From positions 36,162 through 100,161 of the forward strand of contig QRFJ01005043.1 of the NCBI GenBank assembly GCA_006176705.1: 64,000 nt of DNA, written 5' to 3'. The notes under the pieces are model-generated. The model did not search any database. It was not told the origin of the DNA and worked only from the letters and a program-made list of their open reading frames with translations. Every line of letters starts with the position of its first letter. Within the stretch, counting starts at the first letter, position 1. Made by a program: the position numbers and the translations under genes. Source of the DNA: Cocos nucifera. Its lineage: Eukaryota; Streptophyta; Magnoliopsida; Arecales; Arecaceae. This document shows, piece by piece, positions 11,662 to 21,826 of the stretch.

Positions 11662-12140
11662 CTAGGGTCCTCCCCCAGTCGGCTCGATCAAAGCACGAGC
11701 CGGCTCGGCTGTGTATTCGAGTCGGCTTGGCTGTGTGCCATCCCCTCGATCACTCCCTCTCTCCCTCTCTCGATCTCTCTCATCGATGATGGTGGCGAGG
11801 CCAAACCTTTCCCTCCCAGCTTTTTCATCTCTCGATCTTCCTCTCTCCCTCTCTCGATCTTCCTCACCGATGAGGTCGAACCCCATCCCCCCCTCTCTCA
11901 CTCTCTCGATCTCCCTCACCAGCAAGGCCGGACCCCATCCCTCTTAGTGATGCCGACGAGGTCGGACCCCCTCCCTCCCTCTCTTGCTCTCTCGATCTCC
12001 CACTCTCCCTCTCTCGATCTTCGTCGCCAGCGAGGCCGGACGTCCTCCCTCCTAATGATGGTGGTGAGGCCGAACACCCTCTCTCCCAATGATGGTGGTG
12101 AGGCCGGATCCCTCCCTTCCTCTCTCAAGTACAGATCCAC
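11662..12140. repeat. CT-rich minisatellite-like block in the CACTA element
   Basis: Diverged repeats built from CTCTCCCTCTCTCGATCT and GATGATGGTGGTGAGGCCG-type modules, roughly 60-80 bp apart, with strong strand asymmetry. Overlapping open frames on both strands (11662-11925, 11711-11947, 11916-12140, 11947-12228) come from the low-complexity sequence and are not taken as genes. Confidence 0.6.
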
Positions 12141-12387
12141 TGGATATTCGAGTTTGGATTCAATACTAATAATTAAAATTAGGTCCAGATCTGAATATCT
12201 AGATTTTGATCCAAACCCAATCCATTGATAGATCTAGTCCACAGCTGCCGATATGGCACGACCCAAGGCTACCATCACGGCATGGCCCAAAAACTATTGC
12301 ATGCAGATAATTATAATATTTATAATAAATATATTTATTATAAATATTTTATAAATTATTATAAATATACATGATTAATAAATAATA

Positions 12388-12950
12388 CTATAAAATAAAA
12401 AAAATTATACTTATGGCTATGGAGAGCGGATCGCATCCAAAACTTTGAGGGTCACTGGCGATGATGCTAGAGGAGGACGACGACACTAGAGATAACTTGT
12501 GAAACAAAAGCAAGATAGTGAGATAGAAAAGAGAGAAAAAGTAAAAAAAAAAGAGAGAACAGGGGCGACCGGGGAGGGGGGGTGCACAGTGATGAGGAGG
12601 CCGAAGGAGGCTTCGCACTTGATTGGGGGAGGATCAGAATGGTGGTGGTGGTGGTGGGATGGAGGGTGGGGTTTCGCGAAGACTGAAAGAGGGTCGGATG
12701 GGGTTCGTTGGAGGGGGGTTCACTAGGGACTGAGGGAGGGTTGGATGGAGGGACGGTCGGGGATGGGTGGCTCGAGAGGGAGGGGAAAGGAGGGGCAACG
12801 TCAACTGGGGGGAGGAGGGCGATGCCAGTCGGTCGGGGGGGAGGAGAGGTGATTCCTACCAAGGGGGAGGAGCCTCATCGATGACGAAGAGGAGGGGGAG
12901 GGAGAGAGTGAGAGAGATTGAGCACGTACGGGAGGAGAGAAAAAATTTAG
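12388..12950 (-). other. GC-rich, G-skewed block inside the CACTA element
   Basis: The plus strand is strongly G-rich. The minus strand has a 131-codon frame (12467-12862) rich in Pro and Ser, with a hydrophobic C-terminus of mostly Leu, Phe and Ser. It may be the 5' exon or 5' leader of the transposon gene, or captured host sequence. Nothing in it identifies a protein family. Its composition contrasts with the AT-rich surroundings. Confidence 0.35.
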
Positions 12951-12964
12951 AGATTTTTAATCTA

Positions 12965-13100
12965 ACCTACGACAGCGGTTATCAAACCGCAGATCTACTA
13001 CAGTGGTTATTCAAAATCGCTATCATAAATCTACGACAGCGGTTCTATAACCACTGTTGTAGATCTATAGCAGCGATTTTTGATAACCGCTGCCATAGAT
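12965..13100. repeat. Inner right subterminal repeats of the CACTA element
   Basis: Five or six copies of the GACAGCGGTT/AACCGCTG unit in alternating orientation, immediately left of the large foldback. They belong to the same array as 14095-14555. Confidence 0.65.
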
Positions 13101-14095
13101 GAAAAATAAATTTTTTTTTTATTTTTTTAAATATTATATAATTTTAAAATTTAATATCTATCTTCATCTTTCATTATTTAAATAATTATCATTAGAGTAT
13201 CGTTGCAAAAGATCACCTTGATCTGATGGCCCTAGCTTTATCGATCAGAAAAATTTGATTTCGACGATCCCGAACGATGATGCGATGATTTGATAGATGA
13301 AAATCTTTGATGAGTTCAAAAACTTGCAACGATGATCTCGATGATGTTTGTAGCATACGATCAAAGTTTCACTTCAATCGAATATCATTATCATGGTCAA
13401 TTTAGTATGGAATGATTTCGATCGTAAAATTAGAAACAAGCAATCAAAGGGTTAAACGGCATTTGATTATGAGATAATTTTTAATTAAATATTTTTTATT
13501 ATAATTTTAAATATTTTATATGATGATGATCATAAAATTTAAATTATTTTTATATAAACTATTCATGTTAAGCAGATATTGCAAAAGCACGAGCATAATA
13601 ATCAGTGAAGTTTCAGAATGGTTATTAGGAGACGTATAATTTTAGATCGTTCTTCATCTCATGAGTTAAATTTTATAATCACCATTAAAAAAAATAATTA
13701 AAGTAGTAGCCAAGATCATTTATAAAAAAAAATTATCTCATAATCGGATACCGTTTGGTCCTTTGATCAATCGTTTATCATTTAACGGTCGAAATTAATC
13801 TATACTAAATTGACCAAGATAACAATATTCGATTGAAGTGAAACTTTGATAGTATGCTACAAACATCACTAAGATCATTGTTGCAGGTTTTTGGATCCAT
13901 CGGAGGTCTCCATCTATTAGATCATCGCATCATCATTTATGGTTGTTGAAATCAAATTTTTTTGATTGATGAAGCTAGGGCTATCGGATTAAGGCAACCT
14001 TTTGTGATGACACTATAACGATAATTATTTAGATAATAAATAGTAAAGATGGGCATTAAATTTTAAAATTATATAATATTTAAAAAAAATATATA
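13100..14095. repeat. Large inverted repeat (foldback), ~440-bp arms
   Basis: The left arm (about 13100-13545) is the diverged reverse complement of the right arm (about 13660-14095), with a spacer of about 115 bp. Matching landmarks are AAATATTATATAATTTTAAA near 13125 with its complement near 14060, GCCCTAGCTTTATC at 13229 against GATGAAGCTAGGGC at 13969, and GATCAAAGTTTCACTTCAAT at 13360 against ATTGAAGTGAAACTTTGAT near 13834. The arms are bordered by the subterminal GCAGCGGTT repeats. No open frame spans it. It could be a nested foldback element or an inverted duplication made by the transposon. Confidence 0.75.
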
Positions 14096-14561
14096 TGGCA
14101 GCGGTTATAATTAACCGCTGCCATAAATCACATTATAGCAGCGGTTCCTACTAACCGCTACTATAGGTTGATCTATGGCAGCAATTTTTTGTAACCGCTG
14201 TTGTAGGTCCGACCTACAGCAGTGGTTTTTATTAACCACTACTATATATCGGACCTATAGCAGTGGTGAACCCTACAACAGCGGTTTTTATTAACCACTA
14301 CTATATATCGGACCTATAGCAGTGGTGAACCACTGCTATAGGTCGACCTATGGCAGCAATTTTTTGTAACCACTGCTATAGGTCCGACCTACGATAATGA
14401 TTTTTATTAACCACTGACCTATAGCAGCAGTATTTATAACCGCTGCTATAGGTTCAACCTATAGCAGCGGTTAACGAAAACCACTACCGTAGGTACTATG
14501 GTAGCGGTTTTCAAAATCGCTACCATAGTAAGCACTGCCATAGGCCATTTTTGTAGCAGTG
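14095..14561. repeat. Right subterminal repeats and terminus of the CACTA element
   Basis: An array of TATGGCAGCGGTT-type units in both orientations. It includes a near-duplicated segment (ACCACTACTATATATCGGAC at about 14235 and again at about 14296). It ends in the terminal inverted repeat at 14545-14561, followed by TSD TCC. Confidence 0.75.
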
Positions 14562-14564
14562 TCC

Positions 14565-15255
14565 ATGCTGAACCTTTTTAGCATAGTTTCTATGTACGTA
14601 GATGGGAATAACCCGAGCATTCTCTTAGATCTGTTCCTATGGTCTTCATCCCTAGGATGTAGAATGCTTCACCCAAGTCCTTCATGAAAAACAAAGATGA
14701 CAACCAAACTTTTATTTCTTACAGTACGAAAATATCATTTTTAATTAGGAGAATGTCATCAACGTACAAAATAAGAAATACTACTATTGGACCATTTGTC
14801 CATTTATAGATGCAGGGCTCTTCTTCATTCTTAACAAAGTCATATGTTTTGATTACCTTATCAAAATATATGTTCCAAATCTGAGATGCTTGCATCAATC
14901 CATAAATGGATCTCTGAAGCTTGCACACCTTGGACTCATCTATGGATTTGAACTCCTCAGGTTGTATCATATACACCTCTTTGATCAGCTCTCTATTTAA
15001 AAATGCTATCTTCATATCCATTGCCAGATCTTATAATCTAGATGGACAGCTATCGCAAGCATTATCCAAATGGATTTAAGCATTGCCACTGGGAAGAATA
15101 TCTCATCATAGTCAATACCATAATGTTGATGATACCTCTTAACAACCAGATGGACTTTATAGATCTCTATCTTTCCATCTGTGCCCTTCTTCCTTTTGAA
15201 AACCCATTTACATTCAATGGATTTAATCCTCTCAGGTGGGTCAACCAATGTCTAC
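14565..15255 (-). pseudogene. Copia C reverse transcriptase
   Basis: The RT domain of copia C, read on the minus strand. The N-terminal part (15012-15248) has CKWVFKRKKGTDGKIE and HYGIDYDEIFFPVAMLKS. The next part (14719-15021) has MDMKIAFLNRELIKEVYM, SKVCKLQRSIYGLMQAS and the catalytic ILYVDDILLIKND. The two frames overlap by about 10 bases, which marks a frameshift right after YKIWQW and before MDMKIAFLN. The palm-domain YVDD is preserved. The RT is interrupted at its C-terminal side by the CACTA insertion. It will not be functional because of the frameshift and loss of connected RNase H. Confidence 0.85.
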
Positions 15256-16144
15256 ATATCGTTGACCTTCATGAACTCCATCTAAAATTTCATGGCCGCA
15301 AGCCATTTCTTAGAATCAAGTCTCTGCATAGCATCCATATAGGTGATTGGATTTTCATCATTCTCATCGATTTTAATGGGATCACCATCTCGAAATAAAA
15401 AATCATAGTATCTATCCAATTGATACGGTACTCTCTTAACGATGTAGGTACATTGGGCTCTGGATCTGATCTAATCAAATTTAGTTTAGGTTCGGCTATA
15501 GGTGTTGGTCCTACCTATTGAATTTCATCAAGTTCGAGCTTAGAGGTAATAGTTCCTTCACCAAGGAATTTCTTTTCCAAAAAGACTGCCTTAAGACTGA
15601 CGAACATCTTTTGTTCTTCAGCATGGTAGAAATAGTAACCCTTACTTCCTTTGGGATATCCTATAAATACACATTTTTTAGATCAGCATCCAAGCTTATT
15701 TGTATGCAAATGTTTAACATAGACTGGACAATCCCAAACCCATAGGTGAGAGAGTATAGGCCTATGCCCAGTCCATATCTTATATGGAGTCTTTGCGATA
15801 GATTTACTTGGTACATTTTTTAATATATAACATGCAGTCTTAAGAGCATAATCTCAAAATGAAATAGATAGACTCACAAACCCCATTATGGATTGAACCA
15901 TGTCTAACAAGGTTTGATTTCTCCTTTTCGATACACCATTATGCTGTGGTGTTCCTAGAGGAGTCCACTGTGAGAGAATCCCATTTTCTCCTAGATATGT
16001 CAAGAACTCACTAGATAGATATTCACCTCCTTAATCTGATCGAAGAGTTTTAATACTCTTTCTAGTTTATTTTTCTACTTCACTTTAAAATCTTTTGAAC
16101 ATTTCAAATAAATCTGACTTATGTTTCATCAGATAGATATATCC
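15256..16144 (-). pseudogene. Copia C integrase core and C-terminal part
   Basis: Minus-strand remnant of the integrase catalytic core and the linker to RT; it matches the plus-strand integrase of copia A at 30060-30480. Around 15900-15960 the complement of SERRNRTLLDM-type sequence is recognisable, and 15780-15840 corresponds to the CYLLNRVPSKS region. Stops break it throughout. It is cut at 16144 by the chromovirus solo LTR, exactly within the YGYIYLMKHK stretch. Confidence 0.7.
16140..16144. other. Left TSD (TATCC) of the solo LTR
   Basis: TATCC here and at 19067-19071. One copy is the interrupted integrase sequence of copia C. Confidence 0.8.
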
Positions 16145-16723
16145 TATAACATCCCAGACCAGTAAACTAATAGATTAAAAGATTTGTGTCATGTATGTAT
16201 GGCATGACAATTTATTTATGGTATATTTAAGTGATTTGGATATAAATTTTGACTATCTATCATTTCGAATTCTGAAAAATTTTTAATTCTGAGAGCTAGC
16301 ACCTGTATGGGGAGCTATATAAAATATGAATTTTGTTGAGACTAAAATTGGTGATAATTAATCTTTAAGTGTTGGTGAGTCATAAGATGAATTTTAGTGA
16401 ATTTTAAGACCCTTTAACCTATTTGTTTGGAGGAAAGAAATTTTTAAAAGTTTTAGATTTCAAAAAATTTGAGCTAGAATCCAAGTTTTGATATCTGATT
16501 CTTAAGGATTTTGATTTTTTTGATATTTTTACTGAATCCAAATAGGAGGATATTCCTTATTTATATTTATATTTTAAAGTTAATGGAGAGTAAAATAAAT
16601 GAGGATATTAACTTAAAAGAAGAAATATAAATAAAGCTGTGATTAGAGTATGAAGATAAAGTTTAGTAAAGCTGTGACCAGAATATGAAGATAAAGTTTA
16701 TGTTTCTATCAAAACCCAGGGAA

Positions 16724-16948
16724 GGGGTCGATACTTGTGTGAAAGGTGTCGACACTATCTTAGAAAAATAGAGAGGATGATTTTTGAAAAGTTCTATGGT
16801 GGCACAAGAAGGGGTCGACACTCGCCTGAAAGGTGTCGACACTTTTATGGGAAAGGCCGACCTGAAGGATGACCTGTTTGAGAAAAAGGGACGATCTAGG
16901 GGCTGACCTGTGTGTGGGTATCGATACTTATTTTAAAGGTATCGATCC
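16724..16948. repeat. Three copies of a GTCGACAC module in the solo LTR
   Basis: A 33-nt module of the form GGGGTCGAYACT...GAAAGGTGTCGACACT occurs at 16724-16756, 16811-16843 and, diverged with ATCGAT, at 16916-16948. Each contains two palindromic GTCGAC/ATCGAT cores. Confidence 0.7.
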
Positions 16949-18107
16949 CAATTGTGAAAATTTCTAGGAGTAAGTTTTAATCGAGAGAATTTTAAGTGGT
17001 GTTTTTAAAATATTTTTTTATGGGATGATAGAGCAGCTTGAGAAAAGAAATAAAGGGTTAAAAATTCATCTGGATAACACCTGTTAAGTAAGGAATTGGG
17101 TGGAAATTTTAGGGTGTGATACATAGCAAGGTCTTTTTATAGTTTATGTTTTTCCTATATAAAACTATAGGTTCCTTTGCTATTATTTAGTTTCTTATGT
17201 TCTTCAGAGAAATTAGAGAAGGGAAGAAAGCTAAGAGGGTTTTGTTTTCAGTCAGTAATCAAGAGGAATTAGTTGCTAAAAGAGGGAAGTGATTAAGGAA
17301 CTGAGTTGAGAAGGGAAAATTGCTGAAATTGAAGAGGAAAATCTATACAGTAGACTTCTCATTACTTGAGTTAAAGATTCTGATCTTTAAACTAAGTTTA
17401 ATCAAGTTCTCAGCTATTGTTATTAGATTTATCAGTTTGATAAGTTAAGGTATGAAATTTAAATTAAGTTTAAAGATAGATTATACTATTGTTGATACTG
17501 AAATTGGATAGATAGCTTGACTATGAATTGAAATGGTGCTATATCCGAAACTGATTGAGAGAATAAAAATAGAATTAAAAGGTTGGAAATGTCTAAAGTA
17601 TATTGAAGTTATGTAGACCTAAGTTAAAGCAAGCAAGATGAAGTATGAGGGAATGGTTAAAAGACTAAAGTAAGAGTGTGGAAGCAAAGTATGTGTAGTT
17701 TTGGATCTTGAATCATAAGATATGAGTTTAATCAATATTTATTGATGATATAGGAAAAGAAAAAGTTTAGAAAGGTGCTTTGAGTAAGCCCATTTAACTA
17801 ATAGCCAGTTGAGGTGAGTGGGTTTTCATATCTAGCCTTGGTGCTTTACTTATTGTATCTTATTATGAAAATAACTTATTTTGGAAAGTAGTTAACTTTG
17901 GTGTCCTTCAGCTTATATATGTATTTGTGTAAATATAAAAGTAGGGATTGAAATTATTGGCTTTTATTATTCAGCTTGGGAAATTTCAGCTTGTTTGATT
18001 TTTGGAAAGATTATCCATACGAGTGATCAACCTATAGGATGCATCCTTACACTGCATGAGCATTTGCATTAGCATGAGCTGGCACCTCCATAGTTTGCAT
18101 TTGTGAA

Positions 18108-18205
18108 TGCCCAGTGGGGCCTGGTAGATATTTGATAATATATCGGAATGCCCAGTGGGGCTTGGTAGATATTTGGTAGTATATCGAATTGCCCAATGGG
18201 GCTTA
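18108..18205. repeat. 41-bp tandem repeat in the solo LTR
   Basis: Units starting TGCCCAGTGGGGCCTGGTAG begin at 18108, 18149 and (partial) 18190, a period of 41 bp. A second, looser repeat with AGCTTTRTGAAGC and AGTTCTTA follows at 18350-18470. Confidence 0.75.
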
Positions 18206-19066
18206 TTTACATCATTTAGCATCATGATATACTACTTATCGATTGTCTTGGAAGGGATGCTCTAGGATTCAGTCGATAGTTGCTAAGAAGGAATCAAGCA
18301 TTGGCATGGCATGGTTTAGTATTTTGCTTTAATCCGATGGGGTATATTTTAGCTTTGTGAAGCAACAAAGGTAGTTCTTATTTAGCTTTATGAAGCTCCA
18401 AAAAGTAGTTCTTACATATCAATTTTTATTATATATATTTCAGCTTTGTGAGGCATAAAAAGCATTTCTTACATTTCAGTTGTTATTGTTATATTGAATT
18501 ATAAGTTAAACATTTTCATTTTCCATTGTTAGATGGACTATTCACTCACTGAGACTTTTTCAAGTCTCACCCCTCACTCTTTCCATTTGCAGTTTTGAGA
18601 ATAGCTGGGTTGGAGATATATTTCAGCTTATGTATCGGTACTTCTAGTGGAGGAAGTATTTTTGATAATATTAGCTTATAAAATAGATGTATTTTGAAAA
18701 GTATTGTACAACTGAGTTAGTTAAATCAGAAATTGTTATGTGTATATGTTATACTTTGTTCTAAAAAGGCATATATTAAAAGGATGATTAATGACTAGAA
18801 TGTATGTATGAAATATGGTGTTGTTATTGAAATTATGAGGTTGTTTATATGATTTGATAAGTTATGAGTGGAGATAATGGTTATTAGCAAGTCAAGAGAA
18901 TTTATTGAAATGCTTGTGATAAAAATGAATGGATGGTTCAGCTAAATTGAAAGTAGGTTATTAATTGATATATAGCTCAGTGTAGTTATAGTTTAGAAAT
19001 CCCCTTAACCTTTAGATAAGGATGGGGTGTGGCACCATCATCCGGATTTAAGGATGGGGTGTTACA

Positions 19067-19071
19067 TATCC
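19067..19071. other. Right TSD (TATCC) of the solo LTR
   Basis: Second copy of TATCC. After it copia C integrase continues in register. Confidence 0.8.
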
Positions 19072-19800
19072 ATACCTGGATAAATCATCTATGAAAGTAA
19101 TGAAGTAGAAATATTCACCTCTAGCACTTGTACTAGTAGATCCACATACATCAGTATGTACTAGACCTAAGAGCTTAGTGGCTCTTTCATCTTTTCTAAT
19201 AAAAGGTAACTTGATCATTTTTTCAAGAAGACATGACTCATAGGTTGGAAATGATTCACAATCATTGACTTCGAGGATTTTCTCTTGGATCAACCTGTTT
19301 ATCCTGTTCTTGTTAATGTGACCTAACCTACAGTGCCATAGATAGATATCAGAGATATTATCTAATCTAGGGTGTTTTCTAGAAGTGTATATTACACTCA
19401 CAGGTTGTGATAAAATATAAATATCCTTTCTTTATTGTCCTTGCATTATTGTAACATCATTCATAATGATATCACAATAATCTTTCTTTATTGATAAATA
19501 CTAACCATCTTTGGCCAAAAGGCCAACATAGATTGTATTCATCAGAAAAGAAGGACAATAATGATATTCATTTAAAGAAATGATATTAGTATTGAAAATA
19601 AGTTGAACTATTCTCATAGCTAGAACTAGAATAGACCTTCCTCTCTAACTTTCAGGAATCGCTCATTATTTTCAAATTTTCTACTAATTTAAAGTTCTTG
19701 TAATGTATTACAAATATGGATTGGACTTCAAGTATCCAATATCTAGGTAGTAGTATCATAAATAGAGAAATTACAAGGTATTATCATATAACATCCTTGA
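19072..19800 (-). pseudogene. Copia C integrase N-terminus and protease remnant
   Basis: Minus-strand coding remnant. The integrase zinc-binding region and start of the core are readable (19048-19401): DIYLWHCRLGHINKNRIN gives the His pair, CESFPTYESCLLEK the Cys side, and VHTDVCGSTSTSARGEYFYF the first catalytic Asp. One cysteine of the HHCC pattern appears as Tyr (TYESC). The protease further right, 19440-19800, is scrambled by stops and frameshifts, and I cannot see an intact Asp-Thr/Ser-Gly site. Confidence 0.75.
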
Positions 19801-20075
19801 TTAGCAACTCCTTGCTCTTTTCTCTTATTCAGCTTGTTGGGATCATGGGAAGCAAGATATTGAGAATAGTTCCTCTTCCAATACCCCTGCTCCTTATAGT
19901 AGAAGCACTCTACCTAATCTAGGTTAATCTTGGATCTTTTGTTTAAACTGGGCATAGATGCCCCAGTGCAAACCACTTTGTGCTGCTGAACAATATTCAA
20001 CTTTCGATACTTATTATCAAAGTTGGATCCCATAAGTTTATCATTGTCTAACAGTGAATGGAGCAACTATGGTTT
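19800..20075 (-). pseudogene. Copia C gag with a large internal deletion
   Basis: Only the two ends of gag survive. On the minus strand the N-terminal piece LLDNDKLMGSNFDNKYRKLN (about 20000-20065) is followed after some 25 codons by the zinc-knuckle region CFYYKEQGYWKRN (about 19870-19915). In copia A these two pieces are separated by about 640 bp (28500-29210). The knuckle is itself damaged: the second Cys, the His and the last Cys are replaced (CFYY, GYW, RNY). This is a gag collapse by internal deletion. Confidence 0.7.
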
Positions 20076-21812
20076 GGGTTTAACTGCATAAAGGAGAACC
20101 AAAAGTCTAATTAGTAAATAATTTATTAATCCTTAAGATTTGGACTTTAATCAAAAGATTCTTTCACTATTTTATTCGAATTGATAGCCTCTACCTCCAA
20201 TTTGAGGAATTATCCTGATTTCTTAGTGGGTACTAGAATCCACATAGACTACACACAAGTTCAACTATGATTGATCAACCCATGTACATCTAAAGATAGG
20301 TTTATAATCAATTATTTTTCTAAATAATTTTTAATAATTTAATTTTTTCTCAAGTATCTTTTCAGTAGGCTAGGGCTTCCACTAAAAGTCCCGGTTAGGT
20401 CCAACCATTAACATGATTATACTTGGTCCATCTAACTAATGAATGATTAAGCCCAACTATGGTTGATCAACCTAACCATCATTTAAAGAGATGTGGCCAA
20501 GAAATCATACTATGAATGAAAATTTTATTAGCGGATAAACACTAGACCTATGGGCCTCCAATGATTATCCAACTAATAGACTTATTATTGTCCACTTAAT
20601 GGGAGGTTATGATCTAGTTATCACCATAACTATTTTATTTTTAGAGATCTAATAATTTTAGAGGATTTAATTGATTTGATTTAAGGAAGATAGAGAGAAT
20701 GAGCCAGCCAATTTCGATCCTCCCACTGACATTACCAAATCAAATAAAAAAAGAACCTAATTCAAACCGACATTAGGAACACCTAAATCAGTCATACCGA
20801 TTTACCTAATTAATATGGATGAGCCCAAATCACCAAGTGATCTAATCAAAATCTAATTCACCAGGATGGTTAGGTAAGTGAGATCAATGGAAGGGATATG
20901 CCATTAACTCATCAAAGATCGAATCAGTGCGAGTAGCTTTCAATTAAAAATCACTGATCAAACTACCAAACTTATCTTTGACACCATCCAGTTCATTAGT
21001 TTTAACTTGACCAACCTAGTAATTTTAGGTTTGAACGCATAGCCAAGAATCAAGTCCATCTTGGTTCTCGTTAAAAACATAGACTTGACCAACTACAACT
21101 ATTATAATTGATCTAGAGAATCCTTGCCCTAATCTAAGACAACTATTGATTAGATTTAGTTAATTCTCTAATTAAGTCCATTCTTTAATCTAATCTTAGG
21201 TCTAACCTAATTAATGGACCTAATTCCTATGAATCCATCAATCCAATGTGTTATGATTTGTGTCTTAGGATCTTCAATTCACAATCCTAGATCCTAATCA
21301 GTCAATTCTTAATTATTAATTAAGTTTTAGGCTAAGGGTTGGGGTTCAAAATTTAAAAAATAATTTTTATGTTTGTAAAAGATTTTTGTAACATGGTTCT
21401 ATCAACCAGTTGCATGTTTGATTCATAATCAATATGCATATATAACAAACATGAAAACTCTTTTAGATCTAATCTAAACATACTTATAAAATTGAAACTA
21501 TTTCAATTCTAATTAATCACAAATCATCTTAGATTAGATCTAATATATTTATGATGATAAAAATTAGATTAAAATTCTTTTAATCAGATCATAAAATTTC
21601 CTAGATCTAATCTAAAATTTTATGATCAAGATTTTAGATACGTATGCACTAGGATAACCTCTCCACTATAAGGGTTAAATCTTATAGTAGGACAACCTTA
21701 CATTGCGCGCAATCTAAAATTTTATTTTTAGATTTAATCATCAAATTATAAATTAGACCTAATCTAAAAGTATAATCTAATCATGCATAAATTATGTAAT
21801 AAATTAACCTAT
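20076..21812 (-). other. Leader of copia C, non-coding
   Basis: About 1.7 kb between the primer-binding site and the gag remnant, similar to the leaders of A, B and H read on the other strand. No gene is seen. It contains the hairpin module at 21665-21688. Confidence 0.6.
21665..21688 (-). other. Structured leader module, copia C
   Basis: A perfect 8-bp hairpin, ACTATAAG at 21665-21672 and CTTATAGT at 21681-21688. On the minus strand it is flanked by GGTTGTCC upstream and GGTTATCC downstream. It is the counterpart of the CTGTAAG/CTTACAG hairpin of copia A, with a compensating change in the stem. Confidence 0.55.
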
Positions 21813-21824
21813 GCTCTGATACCA
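21813..21824 (-). other. Primer-binding site of copia C
   Basis: The minus strand reads TGGTATCAGAGC, the initiator tRNA-Met primer site, 2 nt from the LTR end CTACA. Confidence 0.9.
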
Positions 21825-21826
21825 AT

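Larger units (their letters stand above)
9282..14561 (-). mobile_element. CACTA (En/Spm-like) DNA transposon
   Basis: Class II transposon of 5280 bp inserted in copia C. The left end reads CATTACTACATAAAAGG. The right end, read inward from the other strand, is CACTGCTACAAAAATGG, with 13 of 17 positions identical. It is flanked by the 3-bp duplication TCC at 9279-9281 and 14562-14564, the length expected for CACTA elements. Removing it rejoins copia C as ATTCTCC/ATGCTGAAC, the sequence found uninterrupted in copia A near 41860. Dense inverted subterminal repeats (TATGGCAGCGGTT and complement) occupy both ends. A degraded transposase-like gene lies on the minus strand inside. Confidence 0.82.
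16145..19066 (-). mobile_element. Solo LTR, 2.9 kb, chromovirus (Del/Tekay-like)
   Basis: A single 2922-bp sequence with ends TATAACATCCCAGACC (probably mutated from TGTAACATCCC) and GGATGGGGTGTTACA, bounded by TSD TATCC. There is no internal region, primer-binding site or pol, so it looks like a solo LTR left by recombination between two LTRs. The ends and the CACTGAGACTTTTTCAAGTC stretch near 18547 resemble long LTRs of Ty3/gypsy chromoviruses, from memory. Because both ends read TGTAACAYCCC inward, the orientation is uncertain. It contains short tandem modules described separately. Confidence 0.7.

Noticed and set aside
12499..13102. G-rich plus-strand frames (Gly/Arg/Trp-rich)
   Set aside because: Low-complexity composition in the CACTA element, with no family features; opposite strand to the transposase remains.
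17986..18225. 79-codon minus frame with repeated SPTGHSD-like units
   Set aside because: Produced by the 41-bp tandem repeat in the solo LTR, not a gene.
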